Source of the DNA: Podocnemis expansa
Lineage: Eukaryota > Chordata > Testudines > Podocnemididae
Assembly: GCA_007922195.1 (NCBI GenBank)
Contig: ML681995.1
Coordinates: 21,673,722-21,737,721, forward strand
DNA: 64,000 bases
Reading direction: 5' to 3'
In this document: positions 21,986 to 33,190 of the stretch, piece after piece
Position numbering within the stretch: the stretch's first letter is position 1
Layout of the letters: the number at the start of each line of letters is the position of its first letter
The notes under the pieces: model-generated
The model's input: the letters and a program-made list of their open reading frames with translations, nothing else
Database searches by the model: none
Told to the model about the DNA's origin: nothing
Program-made: the position numbers and the translations under genes

Positions 21986-22192
21986 GAGAACACTTACACA
22001 GAACAAATAAATTACAGCATGCGAGGGAAAAATAAATGCTGTGATTACATTTCACTGCATCAGGTCATATTACTACAGCAAATCAAATAAGCTGTATAGA
22101 TTCAAACACACCATATCCCAAAGTGGTGAGGCTGAGAGATGTAAGAATCATTGTTTGTAATGAAAAAAAGGAGGAGTCCGAAAGCACTTTTA
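21986..22192 (-). mobile_element. Penelope-like element fragment (part 1)
   Basis: 'gggaaaaataaatgctgtg', 'ttactacagcaaatc', 'gtatagattcaaacac' and 'gtttgtaatgaaaaaaagga' correspond in order to 38060-38210 of the better preserved Penelope-like fragment. It is interrupted at 22193 by a Harbinger-like element whose TTA duplication splits 'gcacttttaaag', and it resumes at 22616. All frames are broken. Confidence 0.6.
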
Positions 22193-22615
22193 GGCTATGT
22201 CTATGCTAGGAAAAGTTACCATAATTGGAATTTGTTAATTTGAACTAATAAGGTTAAGTGTAGTTCAAACACAACTTTAACTTATTGGTTTGAATTAACA
22301 AGGTGGACTAATTTGAATTAACTTTAGTTTGAATTAGTCCACTTTGTTAATTCAAAGTAACTGCCCTTAGTTTGATTTTTTTTTTAAGTTCAAACTAAGG
22401 GTTAATCTTTGTCTATGTTATCCTTAGTTTGAACTAAATATTGAACTAAGAGCTTTGTTCAAACTGGTAGGTCTTACTAGTTCAAATTAAGCTTTCATTA
22501 GTTTGAATTAAGGGATTCCTTAGTTCAAACTAATGAAAGCCTAGTGTAGACAGGGCTGAAGTTAGTTTGAATTAAGCCTCCTTAATCAAAATAACATGCA
22601 AGTGCAGACATACCC
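22193..22615. mobile_element. Harbinger-like DNA transposon (copy 6)
   Basis: Ends GGCTATGTCTATGCT and GTGCAGACATACCC are inverted repeats. There is an exact TTA duplication at 22190-22192 and 22616-22618. The interior consists of TTAGTTTGAATTAA palindromes. It lies inside a Penelope-like fragment, so it is younger than that fragment. Confidence 0.8.
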
Positions 22616-22820
22616 TTAAAGTCTAATGTTTGCAGTAGGAAAGTCAGGTCTGATGTCAGATTTGTGTCCATTTATTCTTTTGCTCAGGCAGTCCAGTTTG
22701 TCTGATGTGTGAGGCAGAGGGGCATTGTCAGCACATGATGGCATAAATCACATTGGTGGATGAGCAGGTGACAATAGGTGGTGATGTCGTATGGTGTATA
22801 GGTTTGATTTGGACTCCTTT
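22616..22820 (-). mobile_element. Penelope-like element fragment (part 2)
   Basis: 'tgatgtcagatttgtgtcca', 'tttattcttttgc' and 'gcacatgatggcataaatca' also occur at 38390-38500, where the complement encodes the GIY-YIG-side segment 'NVIYAIMCKKC'. No intact frame remains here. It continues part 1 across the Harbinger-like insertion. Confidence 0.7.
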
Positions 22821-23836
22821 GGGCTCACCTGCTTCATTTATTCCTGATTTTTGCCGGTCACAATGTGCCCATCGAAAGTCATGCTGATCAAACCTGTACA
22901 ATAACCATCACATGTTCTCAATCTCTTTCTCTACAGTATACAAAGACAGTGTGTATGTGTACACACACACACACACACACACAAGTTATTAGTTCTGTAT
23001 ATATAACTATTCTGCTACTGAATGGTACGATGTAGTGTAGTTTATATTTATTATGATATTCCATACTGTGTGATAGTGACTACAAAAATGTAATGAAACT
23101 CATAATTCCATGCAAATATAGGTGTCTTTGGATGCTGCTGACACAAACTGCTGTTGGGATAATAGGAAAGCAATAACGGTGAGCCCAACAATGTGACTTA
23201 AATATCAACACTGTATCTAATGATTTGTTCTGTCATTTCTTTATTGCCATGGCTGGAACTACTTTTGCAATCATATGGTCAGGTCCAATTATGTATCTGA
23301 GATTCATGTAATACTTGTAAAAGATGAGGATTTGCTTATCTGAAAAATGAATGATTTTGACTTATCCATGTGATGCACATCCCAGATAAGCAGGATGCAA
23401 ACCTGTCTCAATTATAGAAGGGTGAGAGGAGATCTCATTGGAGCTCAACTAGTTCCTTGAAGCAAAAGGTTTTTGTTTTCATTGATATATCGTTTGGGTG
23501 AGTGGTCAGGTCTGTCCTGTACTGTCTACCATCTCAAGTTGGGGACTGATCCTCAACTAGGGTAAAGCTACATCAATCCTGTTGAGTTCAATGAGGTATC
23601 CCAATTGGCACCCACCATTATTTTTTTCTTAATCTCCCTACTGTTTTAAATTAGAACTCACTGAAATAGTAAAAATAGGATTGTTGGTAGTCCACTTAAT
23701 ATAAGTGTATGGATAGTCTCAATCCTTAACACATTTTCACAGGGAAGCTTCTTGTTTATTCATATCTAAAAGCATAAAGGGTGTCTGTGAGAGAGACCAT
23801 ACAAAAGAGAGAGAGAACATATCGGATGTCTTGTTA
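22821..23836. other. unassigned, contains (AC)n
   Basis: A short (AC)12 microsatellite lies at about 22961-22983. Otherwise AT-rich with no gene or element recognised. Confidence 0.5.
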
Positions 23837-23844
23837 TCCTAGAA

Positions 23845-24664
23845 CAGCATTTCCCAATGGAAAAGTTCAAGAGGGAGATAAAATCTAGTAGGGTGGTGGT
23901 GGGGGCTTGAGACACTTGATCATTGGGGTGTTATATATACCCATACGGTATGTGTAAAAATTCAGTCCACCCTCTACTTCACAAATATTATTGTTTATGT
24001 CAAACACTCAGTTAAGATCCACTTATTGCAGTGTTGATATACTAATGGTGTGTTGGAAAGCATTCTGTAGTTAGACTGACTCTTGTGTAGAAAATATTAG
24101 TGGAAATAAACAAGTGAAACATAATCCTGAAGGTTTAGAATCTAAACTTTAGATTCTAAAGTCATTTGTCTGTTTCCACTAATATTTTCTATGCAAGGGT
24201 CGATCTAACTGCGGAATGCTTTCCAATATAACTCTAGTATACTGCAGTAAGTGGGTCTTAACTGAGTGTTTGACATAAACTATAATATTTGTGAAGTAGA
24301 TGGTGGACTGAGTTTTTACATGTATCGTAAAGGTGTCATCATATCAGTGATTATGCTCGGTGCAAAAGTTACACAACTCCTCTTTCCCAAAGTTTCCTGT
24401 CTTTTTCTTCACAACTATAAATAGGGATGCACTTGATTTATAAATCAGAACTTGTAAAGAATTTGAGTATGATTTTAGGGATTGTAAAGGTTATTACTAA
24501 GATAGTGAGTGCTTGTAGTAATAGTCTGTGTTAACTATAAAGTAAGAAGATTTGTGAAGGGTTCCATCAGAATCCACACTCAATATTAAAATTTTTCAAA
24601 AGGGGTAATAGAAAATCGGTTTCACTGGAGTGGGTGCTGTCACAAAAAAGGTTGGGAACTGCTG
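23845..24664. mobile_element. hAT-like element with long internal palindrome
   Basis: The left end CAGCATTTCCCAATGG and the right end GGTTGGGAACTGCTG are inverted repeats. The flanks TCCTAGAA (23837-23844) and TCATAGAC (24665-24672) agree at 6 of 8 positions, as expected for an old hAT duplication. Most of 23953-24335 is one large palindrome centred near 24147. For example 'ctacttcacaaatatta' and 'gaaaatattagtggaaa' occur in the left arm and as complements in the right. No transposase remains. Confidence 0.7.
23953..24335. repeat. long imperfect palindrome, arms about 190 nt
   Basis: The left arm (23953-24146) and right arm (about 24148-24335) pair over nearly their full length, with scattered mismatches and small indels. 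At the centre 'tttagaatctaaa' is followed by 'ctttagattctaaag'. A transcript in either direction could fold into a long hairpin. Confidence 0.85.
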
Positions 24665-26780
24665 TCATAGACCCATAGAAACAGGACAGGGCCATGAGAG
24701 GTCAGTAGGTCCTGTCCCCTGCACTCATGGCAGGACCAAGTACCCTCTTAAGCTGTCCGTGACAGGAGTTTGTCTAACCTGCTCTTAAATACTTCCAATG
24801 ATGGAGATTCTATAACCTCCCTAGGCAACTGATTCCAGTGGTTAATCACCCTGACAGTTAGGAATTTTTTTCCTAATGTCCAACTTAAACCTCCCTTGGT
24901 CCAATTTAAGTCCATTGCTTCTTGTCCTGTCATAGGCAGTTAAGAGTTTTTATTCCTCCTCCTCTTGACAGCCTCTTACATACCTCAAAAATGTTATCAT
25001 GTCCCCTCTCAGTCTCCTCTTTTCTAGACTAAAAAACCCTGCTCTTTCATTCTTCTCTTATAAGTGTTCCAGACCTCTAATCATTTGTGTTGTTCTTCTC
25101 TGGACTTCCTTCAATTTGTCCACATCTTTCCCAGAAATGAGGTGCCCAGAACTGAACACAATACTTCAGTTGAGGCCTAATCAGGGCAAAGTAGAGCAAA
25201 AGAATTACTTCTTGTGCCTTACTTACAATACTCCTGTTAAATGGGCCAATAGAAATCTTATGAGGTTCAATAAGGACAAGTGTAAAATCCTGCACTTGGG
25301 ATGGAAAAACCCCATGCACTGCTACAGGCTGGAGAACATTCAGCTAAGTAGCAGCACTGTAGAAAAGGACCTGGGGGTCATGGTGGATGGGAAGCTAGAT
25401 ATGAGTCAGCAGTGTGCTCTTGCTGCCAAAAAGGCCAATGGCATACTGGGCTGCATCAAAAGAAGTATTACCAGCAGATCAAGGGATGTGATCATTCCCC
25501 TCTATTCTGCACTGGTGAGGCCACATCTAGAATACTGTGTTCAGTTTTGGGCTCCCCACTACAAAAAGGACAGGGACATGCTAGAGAGAGTTCAGAGGAG
25601 GGCAACCAAAATGATTAAAGGGCTGGAGCACAAGCCCTATGAGGAAAGATTGAAAGAATTAGGTTTATTTAGTCCGCAGAAGAGAAGATTGAGGGGGGAT
25701 TTGATAGCAACCTTCAACTACTTGAAGGGATGCTCCAAGAAGGATGGAGCTTGACTATTCTCGGTAGTAATGGAGGACAGAACAAGGAGCAATGGTCTCA
25801 AGTTATAGTTAGGGGGGGTCGAGGATGGATATTAGGAAAAACTTTTTTACTAGGAGAGTGGTGAAGCATTGGAATGAGCTGCTGAGGGAGGTGGTGGAGT
25901 CTCCATCTTTGGAGGTGTTTAAGGCCCGGCTGGACAAAACCATGACCGGGATGGTTTAGTGGGAGTGGTCCTGCCTCTGGCAGGGGGTTGGACTATATGA
26001 CCTCATGAGGTCCCTTCCAACCCTATGATTCTATAACACATCCCAGAATAGTGTTCACTTTTTTTGCAACAGCATTATACTGTTGACTTGTATTTAGCTT
26101 GTGGTCCACTATTACACCTAGAGCCCTTTCTGCAGTACTCCTTCCTAGGCAGTCATTGCCCATTTTGTGTATGTGCAATGGATTGTTCTTTCCTAAGTAG
26201 AGTACTTTGCACTTGTCTTTACCGAATTTCATTCTCTTTCCTTCAGACCATTGCTTCAGTTTGTTCAAATCATTTTGAATTGTGGTCTATCCTCCAAAGC
26301 ACTTGCAACCCCTCCCAGGTTTGTATCACCAACAAACTTTATAAGTGTATTCTCTATGCCATCATCTAAATCACTGATGAAAATATTGAACAGAACTAGA
26401 CCCAGAACCCCACTCATTATGCCCTTCCAGCATGACCATGAACCATTGATAATTACTCTCTTGGAGCAGTTTATCCATCCAATTTTTCATCCAACTTATA
26501 GTAGCTCCATCCAGCCTGTACTTCCCAAATTTGTTATGAGAAGATAATGCAAGACTGTATCAAAAGCCTTACCAACATCTAGATACACCACATCTACCAC
26601 TTATTCTCTATCCACAAGGCTTGTTACCCCATTATAGAAAGCTATCAGGTTGGTTTGACACAATTTGTTCTTGATAAATCCATGCTGAATATCACTTAGC
26701 ACTTTAATCTCTTCTGGATACTTGCTAATGGCTTCCTTAATTAATTGTCCTGTAAACTCATGTTCTCTTAGCTAGTAAAT
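24665..26780 (-). mobile_element. older CR1 LINE, split by a younger CR1
   Basis: The outer, older CR1 covers 24665-25241 and 26035-26780. In complement the first part gives the C-terminus (frame 24933-24748: 'LGKKFLTVRVINHWNQLPRE', '[16 protein letters not shown]'). The second part gives reverse-transcriptase sequence after the active site (frame 26268-26023: 'KFGKDKCKVLYLG', 'ALGVIVDHKLNTSQQ') and, further upstream in sense, degenerate sequence through the active-site region. The 3' end at about 24665-24680 has TCATAGACCCATAGAA, a decayed octamer tail. Stops and shifts are frequent. The 26780 boundary is approximate. Confidence 0.88.
25242..26034 (+). pseudogene. younger 5'-truncated CR1 inserted head-on into older CR1
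   Basis: The frame reads '[20 protein letters not shown]', '[20 protein letters not shown]', '[20 protein letters not shown]' and so on, beginning just after the reverse transcriptase FADD box, and stops at 25754 with a TGA. In the 16.4-kb copy the same position is an Arg codon after 'GA'. The remaining C-terminus and 3' end follow (25755-26034), closing with 'accctatgattctat'. It replaces nothing in the older copy: 'ctcctgttaa' before it and 'cacatcccagaatagtg' after it are contiguous in that CR1 type. Dead by truncation and the stop. Confidence 0.9.
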
Positions 26781-26851
26781 ATACAATTGGGTGGATCTTC
26801 AGTTGGTCTAGGCTTCAGTGGAACTATATCAGTTAATGTCAGTCAAGATCT

Positions 26852-26853
<2 letters not shown>
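26781..26853. other. spacer before microsatellite
   Basis: Possibly the decayed 5' edge of the older CR1 ('gggtggatcttcagttgg'). Nothing else seen. Confidence 0.4.
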
Positions 26854-26906
<53 letters not shown>

Positions 26907-26914
26907 CACGTGTG
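26854..26914. repeat. (GT)n then (CG)n microsatellite
   Basis: About 23 GT units followed by CGCGCGCACGTGTGC. An alternating purine-pyrimidine tract with high Z-DNA potential. Confidence 0.95.
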
Positions 26915-27525
26915 CTCATGTACACAGAGAGGGAGTGTCAAAAAGATAAGTATTTTTCTCCTTCAGCTGTAAGAATTGTCTTGCAGAGATGTGTAGAATG
27001 GCCCAGAAATAGATGTACTTTGGTATGTCATTCTCTCTCTTACCAGGCCTTAGCTACAATATCCACGTCTTAAAGACTTGTCTAAGATTCCTGCATGGAA
27101 CACCTGTTGACATGAACGGGAACTGCACTCCTCTACTTGAGAATGAAGTTTAGGAAGCTGGCAGAAAAAGAAGTAGAAATGGACATAGGTGTTGTGCATA
27201 ATGGGTTAGATTCTGGTTAAAATATATAGGAATTTCCATGCCAGATAGATAATTGGTTTATATATTCTAGTATCCTGCCTCCCACAGTTATCAATATGAG
27301 ATATTTCAAAAGGAAGATGTTAAATGTGTTCTGAAGGACAATTGAGTACTGAGATGCCTGTGGTAGAAGCATTTTGGTGACCTCAGGGAGTTGTTAGTTG
27401 GACTGTATCCTGAAACATGAGGCTTTTATATCTGTTATACAGGATTATCCTATACAATATAACTCCAAATTGTATTTTCCATATTTCTGCAAATGTGTTT
27501 GTTGTTTTTCTTTTTAACTTGTATG
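26915..27525. other. unassigned sequence
   Basis: AT-rich DNA without recognisable gene or element. Confidence 0.5.
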
Positions 27526-27760
27526 TGCTATGACTCAGTGATACTTTCTGGCAGTGAGTTCAGCAGGTTAATTTTACTCTGCCTCCTTTTGTCTGTTTTA
27601 ATTGTGTGACCTTTTAACTTAATTCATGACCCTTTATTCTTACATTATAATGCAGAGTAATAGGATGACATAACTGGTATGCACTATACTGTATTTTTAT
27701 ATACCTCTACCACATTACCTCAAATTATGCTCCAACTTATTTTAACCATTCTTGTTAGGG
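27526..27760 (-). mobile_element. old CR1 LINE fragment
   Basis: 'gcagtgagttcagcaggtta', 'ttttactctgcctccttttg', 'tgtctgttttaattgtgtga' and 'tatacctctaccacatta' follow the order of antisense CR1 C-terminal sequence, but are decayed and without an open frame. Confidence 0.5.
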
Positions 27761-28200
27761 AACAAAACAGGAAATAACACCAATAATAATAAATAACTAA
27801 TACCCTATGACAACATGGCAAAGATTTGGCTGAAAACTAGACTGTGATTTAGGGTTACATGCTGAGGAGCTATTCTGACTAGGTGTAAATCAGCTATTGA
27901 TGGATTTATGCCAATTTAAGGCAGCTGATGATCTGGCTCAGAACCTATTTAAACTTTGTTTTCATTCTGCCTGCTTACGGCAGCCCGTATGGCACATATA
28001 ATACCTTATAGATAGGAGAACATCATGGCAAACTTAATGAGAGAGTTCCAGTTCAACTCAGAATATCCCAGCTTTTGTCTGTATAACCAGACCATGTACT
28101 TTCTACCAATCTCAAACATTTTAAAATTGCTATGTGTTGGTGTGGCTCTATAAGAACTCAATACTCTGATCTTGCAAGATACTGGAAATCTGAAACTCTC
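27761..28200. other. unassigned sequence
   Basis: No feature recognised. The 69-codon minus frame at 28006-28215 has no domain and runs into the next transposon. Confidence 0.5.
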
Positions 28201-28203
28201 ATA

Positions 28204-28718
28204 GGTTGTGTCCACACTTAAAATTTAGTTCAAATTAATGAAGATTAATTTGAACTAAATTAGTGCATGGCCACACTGGCTTTCATTCCTTCAAACTAAA
28301 GAATTCCTTAGTTTGAAGTGAAGAACCCTTAATTCAAAGCTATAAACCTCCCTTAACCTCAAAGTAATGGTCAGTTTGAACTTATTAGTTCGAACTAGCT
28401 TAATGGAGCCACGTTAATTTGAACAAACCGCTAGTTTGAATTAACGCGCTTCGACCTTCTTTGTCCCAGGGTGCCTTCCTCTTTCTATGTATTGGGTGGG
28501 GGCATGGCCCTTCTTGAGTGCCATGTTGACACACTTCCTGGTGCCCCCCCTCCTAAATTGAACTAGGAAGTCCTGTCCATGGACATGCTAGTTTGATTTG
28601 GGTTTCTACTGGGGGCACGTTAGTTTGAATAATTTAGTACAAATTAACCATTATTAGTTTGAATTAATTAATTCAGACTAAGTTAATTCAAACTAACTTC
28701 TTAAGTGTAGACATAGCC
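28204..28718. mobile_element. Harbinger-like DNA transposon (copy 7)
   Basis: The left end GGTTGTGTCCACACTT and the right end AAGTGTAGACATAGCC are inverted repeats. There is an exact ATA duplication at 28201-28203 and 28719-28721. The core contains 'ttgggtgggggcatggccct', 'tcctgtccatggacatgcta' and 'gtttctactgggggcac', shared with copies 3, 4 and 11. 515 bp and uninterrupted. Confidence 0.8.
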
Positions 28719-28721
28719 ATA

Positions 28722-29603
28722 GATTTCAATAGTACGCAAATTACCTGATACCACATAGCACCTTTAAAAATGGTAGGCTCACCCCACTTGATCTCAAAAG
28801 CTTAATCGCACAACAGAGATGCCACTTCACTTGCAGAAAGCCCTCTAGCCCCACCTGATAGCAAACATGCTGCTGTTGCAGATGCAGTGATACAGGATAG
28901 AATCATCTTTCTCTCCCCCTTGATACCTGCTCTCACAGTGGCCCTTTACTGTCTGACCAGCTTAGATGTACAGGGCTGCAGGTTTAGGTGCTAGCTAACC
29001 AGCCCTAGCTCCTCTTTACAGCTTCTGTGGCACTCAGCTTCTTTATTGGGAGGCACCCATAGATGCCTAGCCTCAAGAGCACAGATATAACTTCTGGGTC
29101 GGTAAGGAAGTAGAGAAGGTGAAGAATAAAAGATGGGAGAGAAATATACAAAAGACAAAATGGAGGAAGAAAGGAGAGTCAGAAAAAAGAAAGATGACAT
29201 CAGTTATGACAGGGTGTGATGCACAAGAACATGGGTTTAGTCCCACCAATACTTTTTTTGTTAAATTGGTTAACCATTAGGACTCATTCTGTCAGAAATG
29301 TTTTCGATGGAAATTCTGATTTACCAAATAATGGTTTTTTCCTTGGAAACTATTTGGCTGAAAATTTTTTTTGGTTTTAAGTTGTTCAGTGAAAATTTAA
29401 AAATGTCTTTAACGAACCAACATTTTCTGATTAGCATTTATTGAGTGTCCGTTGAAGCATCTATTAATTAAGTCCTTCTAATCTATATATTAATGGACCC
29501 CTAATACACAGTTTGATTACGTATTATTTAATTAATTATCTTCACCTTTCTCTGTAGGTTCTTTTAAAACAAGCTTCTGCTAGCTTGTTTTTAGAGCATA
29601 TTA
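28722..29603. other. unassigned, partly A/T homopurine-rich
   Basis: Purine-rich patch at about 29100-29190. At 29290-29410 there are 'gaaaatttaaaaatg'-like AT-rich motifs that recur at 31160-31430 and 47940-48110 and may belong to a degenerate AT-rich repeat. No gene. Confidence 0.4.
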
Positions 29604-29611
29604 TTTTACAC

Positions 29612-29786
29612 CAGAGGTCTCAAACTCAAATCACCACGAGGGCCGCATGAGGACTAGTATGTTAGCCAAAGGGCCGCACCAATACAACAATATTGCAAAT
29701 ACCAGTAATAATAGTATTGTTGCAGGCCACAGGAAATAGCTTTAGGGGCTGCATGCAGCCTGCAGGCCATGTGTTTGAGACCCCTG
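29612..29786. mobile_element. short hAT-like element, perfect 8-bp duplication
   Basis: The ends CAGAGGTCTCAAACTC and TGTTTGAGACCCCTG are inverted repeats, and TTTTACAC is duplicated exactly at 29604-29611 and 29787-29794. 175 bp, with an interior containing 'gagggccgcatgagg' and 'gggccgcaccaatac'. A clear non-autonomous hAT. Confidence 0.93.
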
Positions 29787-29794
29787 TTTTACAC

Positions 29795-31950
29795 TATTTC
29801 TAGTCCTGACCAATACTGGACATTCAAATGCACTGTAAAATCAAGCAGGGGAAAATGATTCAATTAATGTTACCCAACACCTTTTCTTCCACAGAGTTAA
29901 TTGAAGCATTGTATTCACATTTGCACCTTCCCTATCCTAGTATGAAAGTCTAATTGATTGCTAATGATTTGCAGAGATGTTCTGGGGAGAATAGGTATAC
30001 AAGACTAAGCCTATCAAGGAATACCAGTAAATGCAGAAGAGAATTTTAAGCTACGGGTGAGACAGTTGAGTGCACTGCTTGCTGTCTGCTCAGTGATTAG
30101 TGTCACACTAATCACACTGAGCGTGTAAACAATGCCATGCTTCCAATGCTAGCAATTTCACTAATGTAACGCTAAATGGATTCTTCAGTCTTACAAAAAA
30201 TATTCAGGCTTGTTATTGCACAGTGACAACCCTGTGCAATGTCACTATTGTCCAGTGTGTTTTGGCATTGCTGTAAAGTATTTCAGTGATAGTCTAAAAG
30301 TTCAGTTATCCTTCACTGTAATTTGTTCATCAAAGGTCCTGACATTGGCTTTTGCCTATGCTGCTTTCCATGGCATCCTAAAGAGTCTGGGTAAGAGAGA
30401 AAAACTGTTGAAGCCACAGTTTTCATAAGAGCAAGAAATTGGCTAGGGGAGATGGACCAACGGTACAGAAGAGAAATGATGTGAGATGAAGACTGACAGA
30501 AACTATTACATTTGCAGAAGGCGTGCATTCTTTTCCTTCCTATTGTACAGCCTGACTCTGAGGCCTTATAAACTGTGAATAACACCAACCGTGGACAGCT
30601 CTTAATGAAGCAGTAAGTCTCCACATGTTCCTGCTTCATACGTCACATAAATATGGAATTGTAAAGTAGAGCAAGGTGGGAAATGGCTTTACCAGCACAC
30701 AATAAGGTGAAACTGGGACCATTTGAAGTTCTAAGAGAGTGAGAAACCTCCTGGTTTATGAGAGCTGGGGAGTGCTTGACTGTGATGGGGGGGAGGTTCA
30801 AATTTGGACTCTGATTTAGAGCAGGACCTTGCCCAGGTCTCTTATCTTCCAGATGAATGGGCCAAAATCACAAGGCTGTTAGTTGTTCTGTGCAGGTCTT
30901 TCCCAATCTCTTCTGCTGAAGTTGTATTGCTTTGTATAAATAATTATAATATTCATTGGGCGAGGGAGAAGGTGGGGAAAATTGGTTGATTGATTTTTGA
31001 CTGACGGGGCCTACAACTTCATGGTAGTGATACTCATCTGGGATGTGGATCATCCTGGTTTGAGGACCTGTTCTACTGAATACTATTGGCTTTTCTTGTG
31101 TTAGTCTCTCTCTCTCTCTCTCTCTGAGTTTCATCATGAGGAAACCTAGGGAAAGCTTAATCAAAATTTCCCCTTTCCTGCAAAATCTTCAGTTTTGACA
31201 AATCAGCATTTTCTGATGAGATGTGTTCATCTGAAAAAACACCTTCCCAATCAGCTCTATTGTAAAGATACATTTCCCCCCCAACTTTAATATTGGTTCT
31301 AACTTGCAATTTATGCCCTGAACATTTTGCTTCATAAACTTGAGGTTAAATGTCATTTAAACAAACACATTCTTTTTTTGTCCAACAAATTTCCGCACTG
31401 AAAGAAAATGTTCAGTTTCAGGAATATCTGTTTCTTATGAGATGGAAGTAACAGGCTTCTTCATGGCTGGAAATGCTAAGTCACATGAGATGTCTCTTTA
31501 GAAGGTCAATATAAATTCATTACAAGCAATCTGTTCATTCTCAGAACTGCTGCCTTTCTGGCAGCAACAGCACTGAAACCGCATGATAAAAATTCTTCAT
31601 CTTTTTATCCTTGACTCAGTTATGATACACTATTCTCAGTGGATCTTCTAAGAAATCCATATTTCAGTTTGGGCCTACAGTTCCCACAAAAGCGTCTTAG
31701 ATTTTCCTAAATGAATGCAGAGGTGGAAAAAGCCCCAACAAAACAAAACAAAAACCAACAACAACAAAAAAACCTTGCTAGTTATATTAGTGCTGGCCTA
31801 ATCATACTACCTGAAATCTTCATTTTCTTTCTAAAGTAATTGCAGATTTTCAAATGGGCATATAAACATGGTTGATTTAAACACAGGCAAGAGAAGGGCC
31901 CAAGTAAGGATCAAAGACTTCATTCAGCTTACTTTTAAAACTTGTTAAGT
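29795..31950. other. unassigned, contains (TC)n
   Basis: A (TC)11 tract lies at about 31104-31125. Frames of up to about 108 codons (30313-30639 minus) have no recognisable domain. AT-rich repeats like those at 29290 occur at 31160-31430. No gene seen. Confidence 0.5.
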
Positions 31951-31952
31951 TC

Positions 31953-32225
31953 AAAAGGGGTAGGTAGCCCTGTTATTCGAGGTTAGCAAAACAAACAAGC
32001 AGTCTTGTGGCACTTTAGAAAACTAACAAATTTATATAATGTATGAGCTTTAATGAAAAAAAAATCCCAATTCATCAGATGCTTGAAAATGGGAACTTAC
32101 AGAATGGAACCATTCTATAAGCTCCCATCTTAAAGTGTCTGACGAAGTGAGATTTTTCTTCCATGAAAGGTCATGCAATATACACCTTCGTTAGTCTTCT
32201 AAAGTGCCACCAGACTCCCGGTTTA
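31953..32225. mobile_element. Penelope-like inverted end pair 1
   Basis: The left unit in complement orientation ('gcagtcttgtggcactttag', 'aaactaacaaatttatataa', 'aaatcccaattcatcagatg') and a right unit in sense orientation ('tctgacgaagtgagattttt', 'ccttcgttagtcttctaaag', 'tgccaccagactccc') face each other around about 32095. The left unit is longer and keeps the outer 'aaggggtaggtagccctg'. This is the same terminal sequence seen next to the Penelope coding fragment at 37930-38060. Both units are diverged. Confidence 0.7.
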
Positions 32226-32487
32226 TTTTAAAACTTATTAGTTATTTATATGCATGTGGAATGATTAGAAAGTGGATGTAAAATGCTAGCATTTCAGAAT
32301 AAAAGCTGCTGCACACATTAAATGGGTCCACAAGGTGCAGGTCATTTGAATAACAAACACAATATTTAAAAAGGGACCAAAGAGATGTTTACCACTGCGA
32401 ATCACAGTATTTCATTTTGCCTTGTCTTATACATGATAGCAGGAGCAAGGCAACACTAGTAAATAATTCTCTTAAACTTTTTGTTCA
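32226..32487. other. unassigned sequence
   Basis: No feature recognised. Confidence 0.5.
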
Positions 32488-33190
32488 ATGTGCAGTAGTG
32501 GCGAAAAAGGCTAGGAGTATGATGGGACTATTAAGAAAGGGATAGAAAGTAAGATAGAAAAAAATCATAATGCCACTATGTAAATCCATAGTGATCCCCC
32601 ACCTTGAGTAATAGTGTTATGGTCACCACATCTCAAAAAGAATATAGGGGAACTGGAAAATATTTCAAGAAAAGGAACAAAAAAAAATTAAGGGTATAAA
32701 ATAGCTTCCAAATGAGGAAAAAGAGTGGGGGAATATGATAGAAGTGTATAAAATCACGAATGGTGTGGGAAAATAGTTTTATTTACACTTCTGAATAATA
32801 CAGAAACAGGGGCCAATCAAATAAACAGGCAGGAGGTTTACCTCAAGAGATGCTTGTTTTACAGAATGCACACCTAATCTGTGGAACTCATGGCCACGGG
32901 ATGTTATGATGGCCAAAAATATAACTGGCTCAAAAAAGAACTGGAGTAGTTTGAGGTTAGGTCATTCAACAGCTGTTAGCCAATAGGGTCAGGAAAGCAA
33001 CCCCATGTGCAGGGTTACACTGTACCTCTGATTACCAGAAGCTGGGAGTGAAAAACAGTTGGCTCATCCAATAATTGCCCTATTCCATGCACACCTCTTG
33101 AATCTCTGGTGCAGGCCACTGCAAGAGACAGGGTACTAGGCAAATAAGCAGTGGTCTGATGTAGTATGGCAGATCTTATTTTTGGAAGAG
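32488..33190 (+). mobile_element. old CR1/L3-type LINE, sense orientation, 3' part
   Basis: Landmarks in order are 'gtagtggcgaaaaaggctag', 'tagaaagtaagatagaaaaa', 'atggtcaccacatctcaaaa', 'ctaatctgtggaactcatgg', 'ccacgggatgttatgatggc', 'attaccagaagctgggagtg', 'gagacagggtactaggcaaa' and 'ggtctgatgtagtatggcag'. This is the order of a sense CR1/L3 C-terminal region and 3' UTR, including the 'gatgtagtatggc' terminal block. No open frame survives. Confidence 0.75.
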
